A DNA stretch of 34,045 nt from Hydrogenimonas sp. (GTDB taxonomy: Bacteria; Campylobacterota; Campylobacteria; Campylobacterales; Hydrogenimonadaceae): contig WGAW01000066.1 in assembly GCA_015494675.1 (NCBI GenBank), positions 1 to 34,045 on the forward strand, given 5' to 3'. Below the pieces are notes generated by a model. That model was not told where the DNA came from and did not search any database. It saw nothing but the letters and a program-made list of their open reading frames with translations. Shown here piece by piece: positions 16,186-24,038 of the stretch; position 1 is the stretch's first letter; each line of letters opens with the position of its first letter. The position numbers were made by a program, and so were the translations under genes.

Positions 16186-17109
16186 TCAATTTTTACCCTT
16201 GTGTTCCATAATCCAGTGAAAGAACATAAGCTGCGCGAAAAAGGGCGCGAAGATGTTGATCGCCGGCAGGAAGTTTAGCAAAGAGGCGAATACTGCGATA
16301 CTCCATATAGTATAGCTGTGGTGGCGCAGAGTGTTGTAATCCTCTTCGTTGCAGTATAGAGAGCAGGTGCTCAGAAAATAGGACTCCCTATATAGCCACG
16401 CCCACAAAAAGAGTTGAACGAAGACGTTGGCTACGGGAATGAACAGTATGGGAAAGAGAACGATAGAGAGGATAATGAAGAGCAATGAGTCGCGCACGAC
16501 GCTCAAATGGTGTTTTTTGCTGATACCGCTGCCGGAGGTGTCAACAAGAGGGTAGTCCATCTCTTTTATCGCATCCAGAAACGGCTTTCTGAAATAGGAT
16601 ATGACAAGATATAGCGATAGAATGAACATATTGTAAAAGAGATAGAAAGCTATCAGCCACGCGATTCCGTCGGCGACCGTCTGAAACGGAAGAAGCGTAA
16701 GGAGTTTCTGTATCTGCTCGTTTACCAGATGCCAGTTGAGCAGAAGTACGAGAGCCCAGCCGGCAGATAGTATGAGAAGGGAGGAGAAGGTGTAGAAGTA
16801 GTATGTCCTCTCTTTGAATTTTCTGAGTATCGGCGGACCTATGAGAGCCGTTATGATCGCAAATGTGACCAGAACGGCCACAAACCAGATGAAAAAGAGT
16901 ATAAAAAGGGCACCGTCGGCCTTTACGATCGAAAAGGGTACCCAGCTTATTATCTTCGAAGTGATCGAAACGGCCCGGTCCCAGTAGAGCCACCCTATCA
17001 CTATCCAGACCGCCATAAGAGGAAGCCCTATAGCGAGCGCGAGTTTTAAAACATCCCAACGCAGAATATCTTTTATGCTTCGTAGAAAATAGCTGTTCAC
17101 TTTTTTCAT
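16186..17109 (-). CDS. EI24/CysZ-like integral membrane protein
   Basis: A 307-residue polytopic membrane protein resembling the EI24/CysZ family (CysZ is a sulfate importer; most EI24 proteins have no proven role). Seen: hydrophobic segments near 21-45, 66-92, 106-126, 145-172, 208-236 and 266-290; the mid-protein 'YFRKPFLDAIKEMDYPL' stretch followed by a short hydrophilic loop; and a 'LNFLPAINIFAPFFAQLMFF' end that fits the family's C-terminal pattern. Its ATG has AAAGG seven bases upstream. It is first in the operon and ends 14 bases before the pgm start. Why a membrane protein leads a glucose-phosphate operon is unknown; co-transcription may be incidental. The family call is moderate, transport substrate unknown. 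Confidence 0.65.
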   Translation of the reverse strand: MKKVNSYFLRSIKDILRWDVLKLALAIGLPLMAVWIVIGWLYWDRAVSITSKIISWVPFSIVKADGALFILFFIWFVAVLVTFAIITALIGPPILRKFKERTYYFYTFSSLLILSAGWALVLLLNWHLVNEQIQKLLTLLPFQTVADGIAWLIAFYLFYNMFILSLYLVISYFRKPFLDAIKEMDYPLVDTSGSGISKKHHLSVVRDSLLFIILSIVLFPILFIPVANVFVQLFLWAWLYRESYFLSTCSLYCNEEDYNTLRHHSYTIWSIAVFASLLNFLPAINIFAPFFAQLMFFHWIMEHKGKN

Positions 17110-17142
17110 AAATTGCCTTTAATGCGATGACTTTACCTCGAT

Positions 17143-17148
17143 ATTCTA
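17143..17148 (-). promoter_or_regulatory. Possible -10 box for the EI24-pgm-pgi-GT35 operon
   Basis: On the minus strand CTTTGATAGAATATCG holds TAGAAT (one mismatch to TATAAT) preceded by TTTG, about 34 bases before the EI24-type ATG. It lies in the 132-base divergent gap shared with the MscS-type gene. No convincing -35 box is visible. Confidence 0.4.
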
Positions 17149-17191
17149 TCAAAGTTCTCATTTACCTTTTCTGTCGTTCAGCGTTTTGAGA

Positions 17192-17213
17192 GGTGATCTG
17201 TTGTAACATCACC
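17192..17213. repeat. Interrupted inverted repeat in the EI24/mscS divergent gap
   Basis: GGTGAT and ATCACC flank a 10-base spacer that itself contains TGTT-GT-AACA, so GGTGA-tc-TGTT-gt-AACA-TCACC can pair over nine positions with a two-base bulge. It lies 29-50 bases before the MscS-type start. It could be an operator or a 5' leader hairpin. Confidence 0.4.
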
Positions 17214-17241
17214 GATAAGAATACAATGATCCGGGTCGCCG

Positions 17242-19059
17242 ATGAAATCGATATTTACTCTAGCCATTCTCTTTACTCTCGTTTTTGCCGCCACGGCCGA
17301 CAGGAAACTGCTTGGACCCGACGCTCTGAAAAACTACGAACACTATCTTGCGACGTTGAGCGAAGAGAGAAACGAAACGGCCGAGACAAAACTGAAACGC
17401 TCTCTGCTCTACAAGCTTATAAATATAACCAAATATGCGAAACGGAAGCCGCCTGCAATACTTGAAATATCGGATATCAAGAGTCTTGATGCGTATATGG
17501 AGGCGTTTTGGACCATCATAGAGCAGAAAAAGAGATACGAGCATATAAAAAAGGCTCTCGACGAAGTTGACGAGAAGCTCTCGTACCTCTCCAAAATCGT
17601 ATCTCAAACGGAATCCAACCGATCGTTTCCAACCGTAGAGGATCTGCAGTATGCGTTCTACTACAGGAGCAAAGATGAGCTTCAAAAACGTCTGCGGCTT
17701 CTGAAAGAGGCTCTGGATCACAATACCGAGATACTGAAAGAGAGCCTTTCGGGCATAAAGTTCGATTCAAAAAAGTATGCGGATGAGTATCGGGAGATTG
17801 AAAAGAGGCTTCACGAAGCGCAGATGAGGCTTGAGAACCTCAAAATCGAAAAGGAGCGTCTGGGACTGCTCGGACGTGAAGCCGAAGCGAACGATATTCA
17901 AAACAGGATCGACCTGCAGAAACGGAGGGTCGACAACATAGCAAAAGAGCTTATAAGAAACGAACTTGTCGTATTTTTCAGCGCATTGCAGGCCAAAAGC
18001 CCGAAACTATTCGACACGCAGGAGGATATAAAAAAGCTTGTAGAGAGCCTCTCGGCAAAGGAGAGAGCCGAATACGCACCGGTTGCTCAAACGCTTGAAC
18101 AGATGGGTGCCCAGAGGCTTGGAAAGACGAAAATTCTTCTTCACCGTACAAAAGAGGGGCTACAGCTGATCGAAAAAGATCTCTGGCAGAGACTGCAGAC
18201 ACCTCTTTTCAGCATAAACACAAAGCCCGTTAGCAGCTGGAATATGATCGTCGCACTCTTCATACTCGCCGCCGGTTTCACACTTGCCGGGCTCTATCGC
18301 CGCTATATTCGACGAGTCACCCATATGTTCATAAACATCACCCCCTCAAACCAGATAATCGTAAGCAACATAGGCTACTACCTTATTCTCACTATAGCCT
18401 TTTTCATAATGCTCAAGAGCATGGGGCTCGATCTTAGCTCACTCACTCTCATAGCGGGAGCCCTCTCCGTAGGTATAGGATTTGGACTGCAGAATATCGT
18501 TGCGAACTTCATATCGGGCATAATCCTGCTCTTCGAAAAGAGCATAAAGATAGGCGATTTTCTAGAGATAAACGACAGACTGCGCGGACGTGTGGTGGAT
18601 ATCCATATGCGCTCCATCACGATAAGAACCAACGACAACATAGACATACTTGTTCCGAACCAGACTTTCATACAAAACGATGTCGTAAACTGGACGCTAA
18701 GCGATAGCCGAAGGCGCATGCGCATCCCTTTCGGGGTAGCTTACGGCAGCGACATAAAAAAGGTCAAAAGCGCGATTTTGGATGCTCTGCAAAAGAGCTC
18801 TCTGCACTATATCCGCGACGACGAGACCAAACAGCCGTTGGTCGTGATGACCGAAATGGCAAGCAGCAGCGTCAATTTCGAACTATTCGTATGGGTAGAG
18901 GGAGACGAGACCCTCAAGCCGCTGCGAACAGCGGACAAATTTCTGGTTCTTATCTACAACACTCTTTATGAAAACGGAATAGAGATCCCGTTCCCTCAGC
19001 TCGACCTACACGTTCGCGACATAAAAGACCGGCTCGAAATAGTAAAAGCGCAGGAGTGA
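17242..19059 (+). CDS. MscS-family mechanosensitive channel with long periplasmic coiled-coil domain
   Basis: A 605-residue channel protein. Seen: a signal peptide of about 18 residues ending FAATA; a long charged helical region, about 30-320, rich in E/K heptads (likely periplasmic coiled coil, as in MscK-like proteins); membrane segments near 333-352 and 373-392; the pore helix region 399-432 with the MscS signature AGALSVGIGFGLQNIVANF; then the soluble beta and C-terminal domain with LEINDRLRGRVVDIHMRSI and VPNQTFIQNDVVNW. It would release solutes under osmotic downshock from the inner membrane. The predicted start ATG has only a weak ribosome site (GGG). It is followed five bases later by corA, whose ribosome site overlaps its stop, so the two are probably one unit. 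Confidence 0.9.
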   Translation: MKSIFTLAILFTLVFAATADRKLLGPDALKNYEHYLATLSEERNETAETKLKRSLLYKLINITKYAKRKPPAILEISDIKSLDAYMEAFWTIIEQKKRYEHIKKALDEVDEKLSYLSKIVSQTESNRSFPTVEDLQYAFYYRSKDELQKRLRLLKEALDHNTEILKESLSGIKFDSKKYADEYREIEKRLHEAQMRLENLKIEKERLGLLGREAEANDIQNRIDLQKRRVDNIAKELIRNELVVFFSALQAKSPKLFDTQEDIKKLVESLSAKERAEYAPVAQTLEQMGAQRLGKTKILLHRTKEGLQLIEKDLWQRLQTPLFSINTKPVSSWNMIVALFILAAGFTLAGLYRRYIRRVTHMFINITPSNQIIVSNIGYYLILTIAFFIMLKSMGLDLSSLTLIAGALSVGIGFGLQNIVANFISGIILLFEKSIKIGDFLEINDRLRGRVVDIHMRSITIRTNDNIDILVPNQTFIQNDVVNWTLSDSRRRMRIPFGVAYGSDIKKVKSAILDALQKSSLHYIRDDETKQPLVVMTEMASSSVNFELFVWVEGDETLKPLRTADKFLVLIYNTLYENGIEIPFPQLDLHVRDIKDRLEIVKAQE

Positions 19060-19063
19060 CGGT

Positions 19064-20002
19064 ATGTATATATTTTCCGACGACAGGCTCTACAGGAGAG
19101 ATGAGATAGATCTTCAGGAGCATAAAAAACAGATCATCTTTACATCCATAGAGAATAGAGAGATCATGAGATGGCTGACAGATCACAACTTTCCCGAAAG
19201 CTTCATAGAAGACATCAAAAACGAAGACCAGAGTGTCGCTTACGAGGAGAATGAATCATTCAAGCTCGCGATTTTGAAATATTTTCAGAAAGACGATGAG
19301 AACGAACTGCTTTACAACGACAGAAACGTCGCGATCATCATGCACGAGCAGAAGTTCATATTCCTTGCCAGGGATGAAAAGATCGTCAAATCGATCATAA
19401 ACCGCCTTTACAAACGCTATAAGGCCACCGACTCCCTCGAGTACGTGCTCTATCTTGTCATAGATATAATGGTGGATCACACGATGAGTGTCATAGACCT
19501 TATAGACAACAGACTCGAAGAGATAGAAGACAGAATCTTCAACGAGAGCCTGGATGAGCAGGAGGTCCAGAAGAACCTATATTTCGCAAGACGCACACTC
19601 AACCGGATAGCGAAACTCTCCGTACAGCAGAACGATATCATCAACAAGATTTTCAACCACTTTCCGGTCGTTATGAGAAAGAGATTGAAATATGAGTTCA
19701 TAGACCTAAAAGAGCACCTCTCGTTTCTTATCAACGAATCGAAGACATACCTCGATCGTACCGGCTACCTCCAGAACCTGCTGATGGGTTTTCTGAGCAA
19801 CCGCATGAACCAGGCCATGCAGCGACTCGCGGCCATCTCGCTTATATTCCTGCCTCTCACGTTTATCGTAGGCAACTACGGGATGAACTTCAGGTTCATG
19901 CCTGAGCTGGAGTGGAGATACGGATATCTTGCCGTCTGGGGAGTCAACCTGATAATAGCCTACCTGATTTTCAAATGGCTCAAAAAGAAGAGATGGATAT
20001 AG
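19064..20002 (+). CDS. corA: CorA-family divalent cation (Mg/Co/Ni) transporter
   Basis: A 312-residue CorA protein. Seen: an N-terminal acidic alpha/beta cytoplasmic domain (1-200), the long stalk helix (about 215-262), two C-terminal membrane segments (about 252-272 and 285-305), and the signature YGMNF with GMN at 273-275, followed by the loop MPEL and a basic KWLKKKRW end, all standard. The family forms pentameric inner-membrane channels for Mg. The start has AGGAG seven bases ahead, lying across the stop of the MscS-type gene. This is one of two magnesium systems in the window (MgtE at 24307), probably redundant or differently tuned. Confidence 0.93.
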   Translation: MYIFSDDRLYRRDEIDLQEHKKQIIFTSIENREIMRWLTDHNFPESFIEDIKNEDQSVAYEENESFKLAILKYFQKDDENELLYNDRNVAIIMHEQKFIFLARDEKIVKSIINRLYKRYKATDSLEYVLYLVIDIMVDHTMSVIDLIDNRLEEIEDRIFNESLDEQEVQKNLYFARRTLNRIAKLSVQQNDIINKIFNHFPVVMRKRLKYEFIDLKEHLSFLINESKTYLDRTGYLQNLLMGFLSNRMNQAMQRLAAISLIFLPLTFIVGNYGMNFRFMPELEWRYGYLAVWGVNLIIAYLIFKWLKKKRWI

Positions 20003-20091
20003 CGTAACGGCAATATCGTCTCTTGCGGATCGATCTCCTTCCCGTTTATTACCATTAATAATAACTCAATTTACTTTTTGTTGTTGTACGA

Positions 20092-20097
20092 TATAAT
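20092..20097 (+). promoter_or_regulatory. Promoter of the OmpA-like gene
   Basis: A perfect TATAAT preceded by a T-rich run (TTTTTGTTGTTGTACGA) and by TTTACT at 20070-20075, 16 bases upstream. The start site is expected near 20104, giving a leader of about 27 bases with GAAGGAGAAG before the ATG at 20131. It is the clearest promoter in the window, as expected for an abundant outer-membrane protein. The 128-base gap after corA holds no hairpin terminator that I can see. Confidence 0.7.
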
Positions 20098-20130
20098 TGT
20101 GCCCTCAAACAAAAAAGAAGGAGAAGAGTT

Positions 20131-21408
20131 ATGAAAAAGATAAGTGCGCTGCTTCTTAGCGTAGCTGCGGCCTCAACGCTTGCGGCTTCGGAGTACAGCT
20201 ACTCCGTAACGCCGATGTTCGGGGGTGTAGAGCCGCTGAACAAGGAGTTTCTCGACAACGGTACGAGTCTGGGTGCAAGAGTCGGTTACAATCTGGACGA
20301 GAGCCAGACACTGGAGCTCGGTTACGACTTCATGGACAGTGTAGACTACAAGACACTTGTGCCCGGAAGAGATACCGACTCACACCAGATCAGCGCCAAC
20401 TACCTTTACCACTTCCTGGACTCGGGCGACAGGGTAAGACCGTATCTTCTGGCCGGTGTCGGAGTGCAGGACTTTACAAACAATCTTGCAGGATTGAGAG
20501 ACGGCCTGATCGGAAACCTCGGTCTCGGCCTTAAAATAGCTCTTGTAGACGCTCTCGATTTGAGACTCGAAGCGAGAGACTTCATAAGATACGATGACGG
20601 CGGTCACACCCTGGCATATACGGCCGGCCTCGCCTACTCTTTCGGAGAGGTTAAAAAAGAGGCACCCGCGCCCGCTCCGGTAAAAGCCGAAGCCCCCAAA
20701 AAGATCGTCGACAGTGACAACGACGGTGTAGCCGACAAAAACGACAAATGTCCGGATACGCCCAAAGGTGTAGAGGTGGATCTGAACGGTTGCCCTCTCG
20801 ACACCGACGGCGACGGAGTGCCGGATTTCAAAGATGAGTGCAGGGGCACGCCCGAGGGTGTAAAAGTGGACGCGAAAGGGTGCCCGATAGATAGCGACAA
20901 CGACGGTGTAGCCGATTTTATCGACAGGTGTCCGAACAGCAAGACGACAAAAGTCGACGAGCACGGCTGCGCGCTCGACAGCGATCGTGACGGAGTACCG
21001 GACTATCTCGACAAGTGCCCGACGACTCCGGAGGGATTCAAAGTAGATTCGCAAGGGTGTGCCGTAGGCTTTACGATGCATGTGAACTTCGCCACAAACT
21101 CGGCCAGGATCGAGTCCAAAGATACCCCCTATATAGACAAGCTTGTCGCATTCATGAAAGAGCATCCGCAGACAAAAGTGCGCCTCGAAGGGTATACCGA
21201 CAGCGACGGAAGCGCCGCCTACAACCTCAAACTCTCTGCCAAACGTGCCGAGGCGGTCAAGAGAGAGCTTGTAGCCAGAGGTATTGCCGCTTCCAGAATA
21301 ACCACCAAAGCGTATGGAGAGGAGAACCCTATAGCCTCCAACGCGACTCCGGAAGGAAAAGCTCAAAACCGCCGTGTAGAGGCCGTTTTGATTCCGACCG
21401 AACACTAA
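20131..21408 (+). CDS. OmpA-family outer-membrane protein with four calcium-type (TSP3) repeats
   Basis: A 425-residue precursor. Seen: a signal peptide (about 19 residues, ending TLAAS); an N-terminal region of alternating beta strands (20-172) fitting an eight-stranded OmpA barrel, ending in A-Y-S-F; a Pro/Ala-rich hinge (APAPAPVKAEAP, about 177-189); four repeats of about 30 residues with D-x-D-x-D-G-x-x-D plus two Cys each (194-312); and a C-terminal OmpA peptidoglycan-binding domain with NFATNSARIESKD near 319 and GYTDSDGSAAYNLKLSAKRA near 356, then NRRVEA. It links outer membrane and cell wall. It has its own promoter and a strong terminator, so it is transcribed alone. It resembles the major porin-like OmpA proteins of Campylobacterota; exact name not assigned. 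Confidence 0.92.
   Translation: MKKISALLLSVAAASTLAASEYSYSVTPMFGGVEPLNKEFLDNGTSLGARVGYNLDESQTLELGYDFMDSVDYKTLVPGRDTDSHQISANYLYHFLDSGDRVRPYLLAGVGVQDFTNNLAGLRDGLIGNLGLGLKIALVDALDLRLEARDFIRYDDGGHTLAYTAGLAYSFGEVKKEAPAPAPVKAEAPKKIVDSDNDGVADKNDKCPDTPKGVEVDLNGCPLDTDGDGVPDFKDECRGTPEGVKVDAKGCPIDSDNDGVADFIDRCPNSKTTKVDEHGCALDSDRDGVPDYLDKCPTTPEGFKVDSQGCAVGFTMHVNFATNSARIESKDTPYIDKLVAFMKEHPQTKVRLEGYTDSDGSAAYNLKLSAKRAEAVKRELVARGIAASRITTKAYGEENPIASNATPEGKAQNRRVEAVLIPTEH
20710..21066 (+). repeat. Four tandem thrombospondin type-3-like coding repeats
   Basis: Units at 20710-20799, 20800-20889, 20890-20976 and 20977-21066 (30, 30, 29 and 30 codons). Each starts D-[ST]-D-x-D-G-V-x-D and ends with G-C-[PA]. Stretches of identical DNA (for example gacaacgacggtgtagccga at two places) show they arose by duplication, and unit number could change by recombination. 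Confidence 0.8.
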
Positions 21409-21412
21409 GAGC

Positions 21413-21450
21413 CGCGGTTTTCGTGCCTTCAGGCACGAAAACCCCGCTTT
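21413..21450 (+). terminator. Rho-independent terminator after the OmpA-like gene
   Basis: A perfect 12-base stem (GGTTTTCGTGCC / GGCACGAAAACC) with a TTCA tetraloop at 21416-21443, flanked by further G/C pairing and followed by TTTCTTC. It begins four bases after the gene's stop codon. Confidence 0.85.
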
Positions 21451-21508
21451 CTTCACTCCATCTGCCGTCAAATCACTCTAATAAATATATCACTGCAGCC
21501 GATATTGC

Positions 21509-21514
21509 TATACA
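21509..21514 (+). promoter_or_regulatory. Possible -10 box for the CZB chemoreceptor
   Basis: GATATTGCTATACAGC holds TATACA with TTG-n just upstream, in the 235-base gap after the OmpA terminator (21409-21643). If used, the leader would be about 120 bases. Nothing else clear is visible in the gap; support is weak. Confidence 0.3.
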
Positions 21515-21643
21515 GCTTATCTTGTAAAGCGTTCAAGACAGCACTATCCGAGGCCGCCTACGAATCCGTACCTAATGGAGTTCACTGGCAAAAACGGAAG
21601 GATAGATGCTGAAAGAGAAATAGTGTCAAAGGAGTCGATAGAT

Positions 21644-22735
21644 ATGTTTTCAGGCAGCAGGAGCAGCGCTCTAAAGGATAGAATCGTAGAACTCGAGAAC
21701 GAAAACAGACTTTTAAAAAGTGAGATCGAGTCATTGAAAAGTGAGCTCGAAACCTCGAGGGGCCGAGAGCAGACGCAGGAGTCCAAAGATGACTCCGAGC
21801 TCAAAGATGAGCTGCTCAAACTTCTTATCGAAAGTTATGACGACGGCACGGAGTTCCTGCAAGACTCCATCGAAGAGAACCTGCAGATGCTCGAAGAGGG
21901 CGGACGGCTGAACGAGACGAATACCGAAGAGGCGGCACAGATAGGCAAAAAGAGCGGCGACGTCATATCAGCCATGCAGAATATCGTTCATAAGTCCGAC
22001 TCTCTCAAAGAGGATTCGGAAGCGCTCAACAACCATGTGGCTTCCATATCGGAGATCATCAATCTCATAAAGGATATAAGCGACCAGACCAACCTCCTCG
22101 CTCTCAACGCCGCTATCGAAGCCGCAAGAGCGGGCGAACACGGGCGCGGATTCGCGGTCGTCGCGGACGAGGTAAGGAAACTCGCCGAAAGAACCCAGAA
22201 GGCTACGCAGGAGGTGGAGATAAACATCTCCACCCTCAAGCAGAGCTCGTCGGCCATCGTAGAGGCCGGAGAGTCGTTTCAGGCCGATGCGCAAAGAGGC
22301 ATGGAGGAGTTGGAAGATTTCAAAGAGCGCACCGACAGGGTCATACAAAACTCACAGAGATTAAAAGAGCAGATGTCGGCAATCATCAACGGCATGAAAG
22401 TAAGTAACGGAAAGATAGACCATATACACCTGAAACTGCAGGGCTACAACGCTCTTCTAAACCGAAAAAGGGTCGATTTGCCTGACGATAAGAGCTGCCG
22501 GTTCGGAAAATGGTTCAGTAGCGAATTAGGAAAGCTTCTTGCCGACGATAGAGAGGCTCTATCCGCCATAAGCCGGCACCACCACAACGTCCACAGCGGA
22601 CTCATGCAGGCCTTCGAACACTTCTTCGACAAAGACGACTTCATGGCGACCGTCGAAGATATGAAAAAGGTCGAAAGCTCCAGCAAACTCGGCTTCGAGA
22701 TTCTTCAGGATGCCGTAAAAAGAGCAAGAGGCTAA
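21644..22735 (+). CDS. Cytoplasmic methyl-accepting chemotaxis protein with CZB zinc domain (TlpD-like)
   Basis: A 363-residue soluble chemoreceptor without membrane segments. Seen: an N-terminal coiled coil ([20 protein letters not shown]); the signalling hairpin with tip [20 protein letters not shown] near 145-164 followed by [18 protein letters not shown]; and a C-terminal CZB domain from about 258 with His 262, the motif CRFGKW (Cys 285) and HHHNVHSGL (His 317), the residues expected to bind zinc. TlpD in Helicobacter has this plan and responds to oxidants; an analogous role is inferred. The frame extends to 21575, but the ATG at 21644 has AAAGGAG nine bases upstream and starts M-F like TlpD. 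It would signal to CheA/CheW, which are not in the window. It converges on the small gene at 22741 with five bases between. Confidence 0.9.
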   Translation: MFSGSRSSALKDRIVELENENRLLKSEIESLKSELETSRGREQTQESKDDSELKDELLKLLIESYDDGTEFLQDSIEENLQMLEEGGRLNETNTEEAAQIGKKSGDVISAMQNIVHKSDSLKEDSEALNNHVASISEIINLIKDISDQTNLLALNAAIEAARAGEHGRGFAVVADEVRKLAERTQKATQEVEINISTLKQSSSAIVEAGESFQADAQRGMEELEDFKERTDRVIQNSQRLKEQMSAIINGMKVSNGKIDHIHLKLQGYNALLNRKRVDLPDDKSCRFGKWFSSELGKLLADDREALSAISRHHHNVHSGLMQAFEHFFDKDDFMATVEDMKKVESSSKLGFEILQDAVKRARG

Positions 22736-22740
22736 AAGGG

Positions 22741-22968
22741 CTACTCACGCCTGCATGCCTCCTCTTTGGCCTTAATTACTTCGAGACGGCGCAGGATGTG
22801 CTCGAGTTCCGCGATATTCTCTTCGCACTCTCTTTTGAGCGCATCCCTTCGACTCTTTATCAGATCTATCTGCTTTTGCAGATCTTCCATGTCAATTCGG
22901 CACTTTTTCGCCGCCTCCTCCTCTTTGTCGAGAACCCACTCCGTAGCTTTTTTTAAAAACTCTACCAT
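22741..22968 (-). CDS. Small coiled-coil protein of unknown function
   Basis: A 75-residue, highly charged protein (MVEFLKKATEWVLDKEEEAA, then helix-forming heptads such as LQKQIDLIKSRRDALKRE and LEHILRRLEVIKAKEEA). I do not recognise a family. The frame opens at 23031, but the ATG at 22968 has AAGGAG seven bases upstream and is preferred. No signal peptide or membrane segment; predicted to form a helical hairpin or a dimeric coiled coil. It follows the dehydrogenase gene on the same strand (73 bases apart) and faces the chemoreceptor. No function can be assigned. Confidence 0.65.
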   Translation of the reverse strand: MVEFLKKATEWVLDKEEEAAKKCRIDMEDLQKQIDLIKSRRDALKRECEENIAELEHILRRLEVIKAKEEACRRE

Positions 22969-23003
22969 TTCAAACTCCTTTTTTACAGATGTTATGCAAA
23001 TTC

Positions 23004-23016
23004 CGGGCAAGGCCCG
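23004..23016 (-). terminator. Weak hairpin between the dehydrogenase and the small coiled-coil gene
   Basis: CGGGC-CTT-GCCCG on the minus strand, 25 bases after the dehydrogenase stop, followed only by GAATTTG rather than a T run. It may attenuate or do nothing. Confidence 0.25.
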
Positions 23017-23041
23017 CGATTCGGCAGACAACCCCCTGAAG

Positions 23042-23995
23042 CTAAGAGTTTATCGATTTCGTCTCTTTTGCGTAATCCTTCTCACACGCTATTTTGAGGC
23101 AGTCGGGAAGCGGCCTCGACTCTATGAAAGCTCTCATGTTTTCGAGTGAAATCTCCATGATTCTCCTTAGCGCCTCTTCTGTGTAGTACGCCATATGCGG
23201 AGTATAGAGTATATTGTGGCGGGCCACATATTTTAAATCGCTTATCACATCGAGACATAGCCGGTTTTCGACACTTCCGTAGAGCTCATCTTCTATGATC
23301 TGCGCTCGTGCGACATTGACTATGATAGCATCTTTTTTTACAGTCTCGATATTCCGGCTGTTTATCAGCCCCTTTGTTGCAGGCGTCAGAGGAAGCGCTA
23401 TCATAATGACATCGCTCGACCCAAGAACCGTATCAAGGCTCTCGCTGAACTCTATGCCGAGCTCATCCACTATTTCGCGTCTCGTTCGAGACCATGCCGC
23501 CAACCGCATACCCATGCCCCTGCCTATATGGGCCATTCTTGAGCCGATGGCTCCCAGGCCGAGTATCCCCAGCCGTTTGCCGAAGAGTTCCATCCCTTTG
23601 AGATCTCTATATTCGAATACTCCCTCTTTGGCTCTTGTTATGGCGGTATGCGTATGTCTCGTAGAGTTCAGAAGTAGAGAGAAAGCGAATTCGGCGACAG
23701 CAGGACCGCCGTACCCCTTGACGTTCGAAGCGACGATCCCGCGACTGTAGAGCGCACTGCAGACGATATGTTCGTATCCGGTGGATCTGGTCTGGATATA
23801 TCTGAGCTTTGGAAGCTTCGAAAGGATTTCGTCGTCTATTCTGGAGTGGACGAAAACGCTCACAGCCTCATATGCGGCCTTCATGGTAAGAGCTTCGTTG
23901 ATGGTCTCCTCGAAAAACGAAAGCTCTTCATTTTTCAGATGTCGTGAAAAAAACTTCCTCTCTTCCGGTTTCGTCTCGAAAAAAGCGATCTTCAT
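23042..23995 (-). CDS. D-isomer-specific 2-hydroxyacid dehydrogenase family protein
   Basis: A 317-residue member of the D-2-hydroxyacid dehydrogenase (D-lactate dehydrogenase-like) family, reducing 2-keto acids with NADH. Seen: substrate-domain YIQTRSTGYEHI near 66, VAEFAFSLLL near 100, the Rossmann motif GILGLGAIGSR at 143-153, NVARAQIIEDEL with catalytic Arg 230, and YTPHMAYYTEEALRRI with catalytic His 267. The third catalytic residue, the Glu of the usual D-V-x-x-x-E-P segment, is not visible: the stretch reads LDVISDLKYVARHN and is several residues shorter than in relatives, with only Asp 253 nearby. Start ATG with AAGGAT four bases upstream. Substrate is unknown; activity may be altered. 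Confidence 0.85.
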   Translation of the reverse strand: MKIAFFETKPEERKFFSRHLKNEELSFFEETINEALTMKAAYEAVSVFVHSRIDDEILSKLPKLRYIQTRSTGYEHIVCSALYSRGIVASNVKGYGGPAVAEFAFSLLLNSTRHTHTAITRAKEGVFEYRDLKGMELFGKRLGILGLGAIGSRMAHIGRGMGMRLAAWSRTRREIVDELGIEFSESLDTVLGSSDVIMIALPLTPATKGLINSRNIETVKKDAIIVNVARAQIIEDELYGSVENRLCLDVISDLKYVARHNILYTPHMAYYTEEALRRIMEISLENMRAFIESRPLPDCLKIACEKDYAKETKSINS

Positions 23996-24014
23996 AAGAA
24001 TCCTTACCAGGGAG

Positions 24015-24038
24015 ATTTGACGATACTACCCGTCAAAT
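24015..24038. repeat. Perfect inverted repeat ATTTGACG-N8-CGTCAAAT at the dehydrogenase promoter
   Basis: Two 8-base arms with an 8-base spacer (ATACTACC). It begins directly downstream of the predicted minus-strand -10 box and so covers the expected start site of the dehydrogenase gene, a classic repressor position; it could also fold as a 5' leader hairpin. Confidence 0.6.

Noticed and set aside
16187..16189. TTG start for pgm, overlapping the EI24 stop
   Set aside because: The ATG at 16171 has AAGGA at the right distance and matches the E. coli Pgm N-terminus.
20710..21066. Tandem repeat that could suggest a CRISPR or minisatellite
   Set aside because: Period of about 90 bases in frame and coding for calcium-type repeats; no spacers and no Cas genes.
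20380..21471. 363-codon open frame opposite the OmpA-like gene
   Set aside because: Mirrors the repeated calcium-type units and runs through the terminator hairpin; no recognisable domain.
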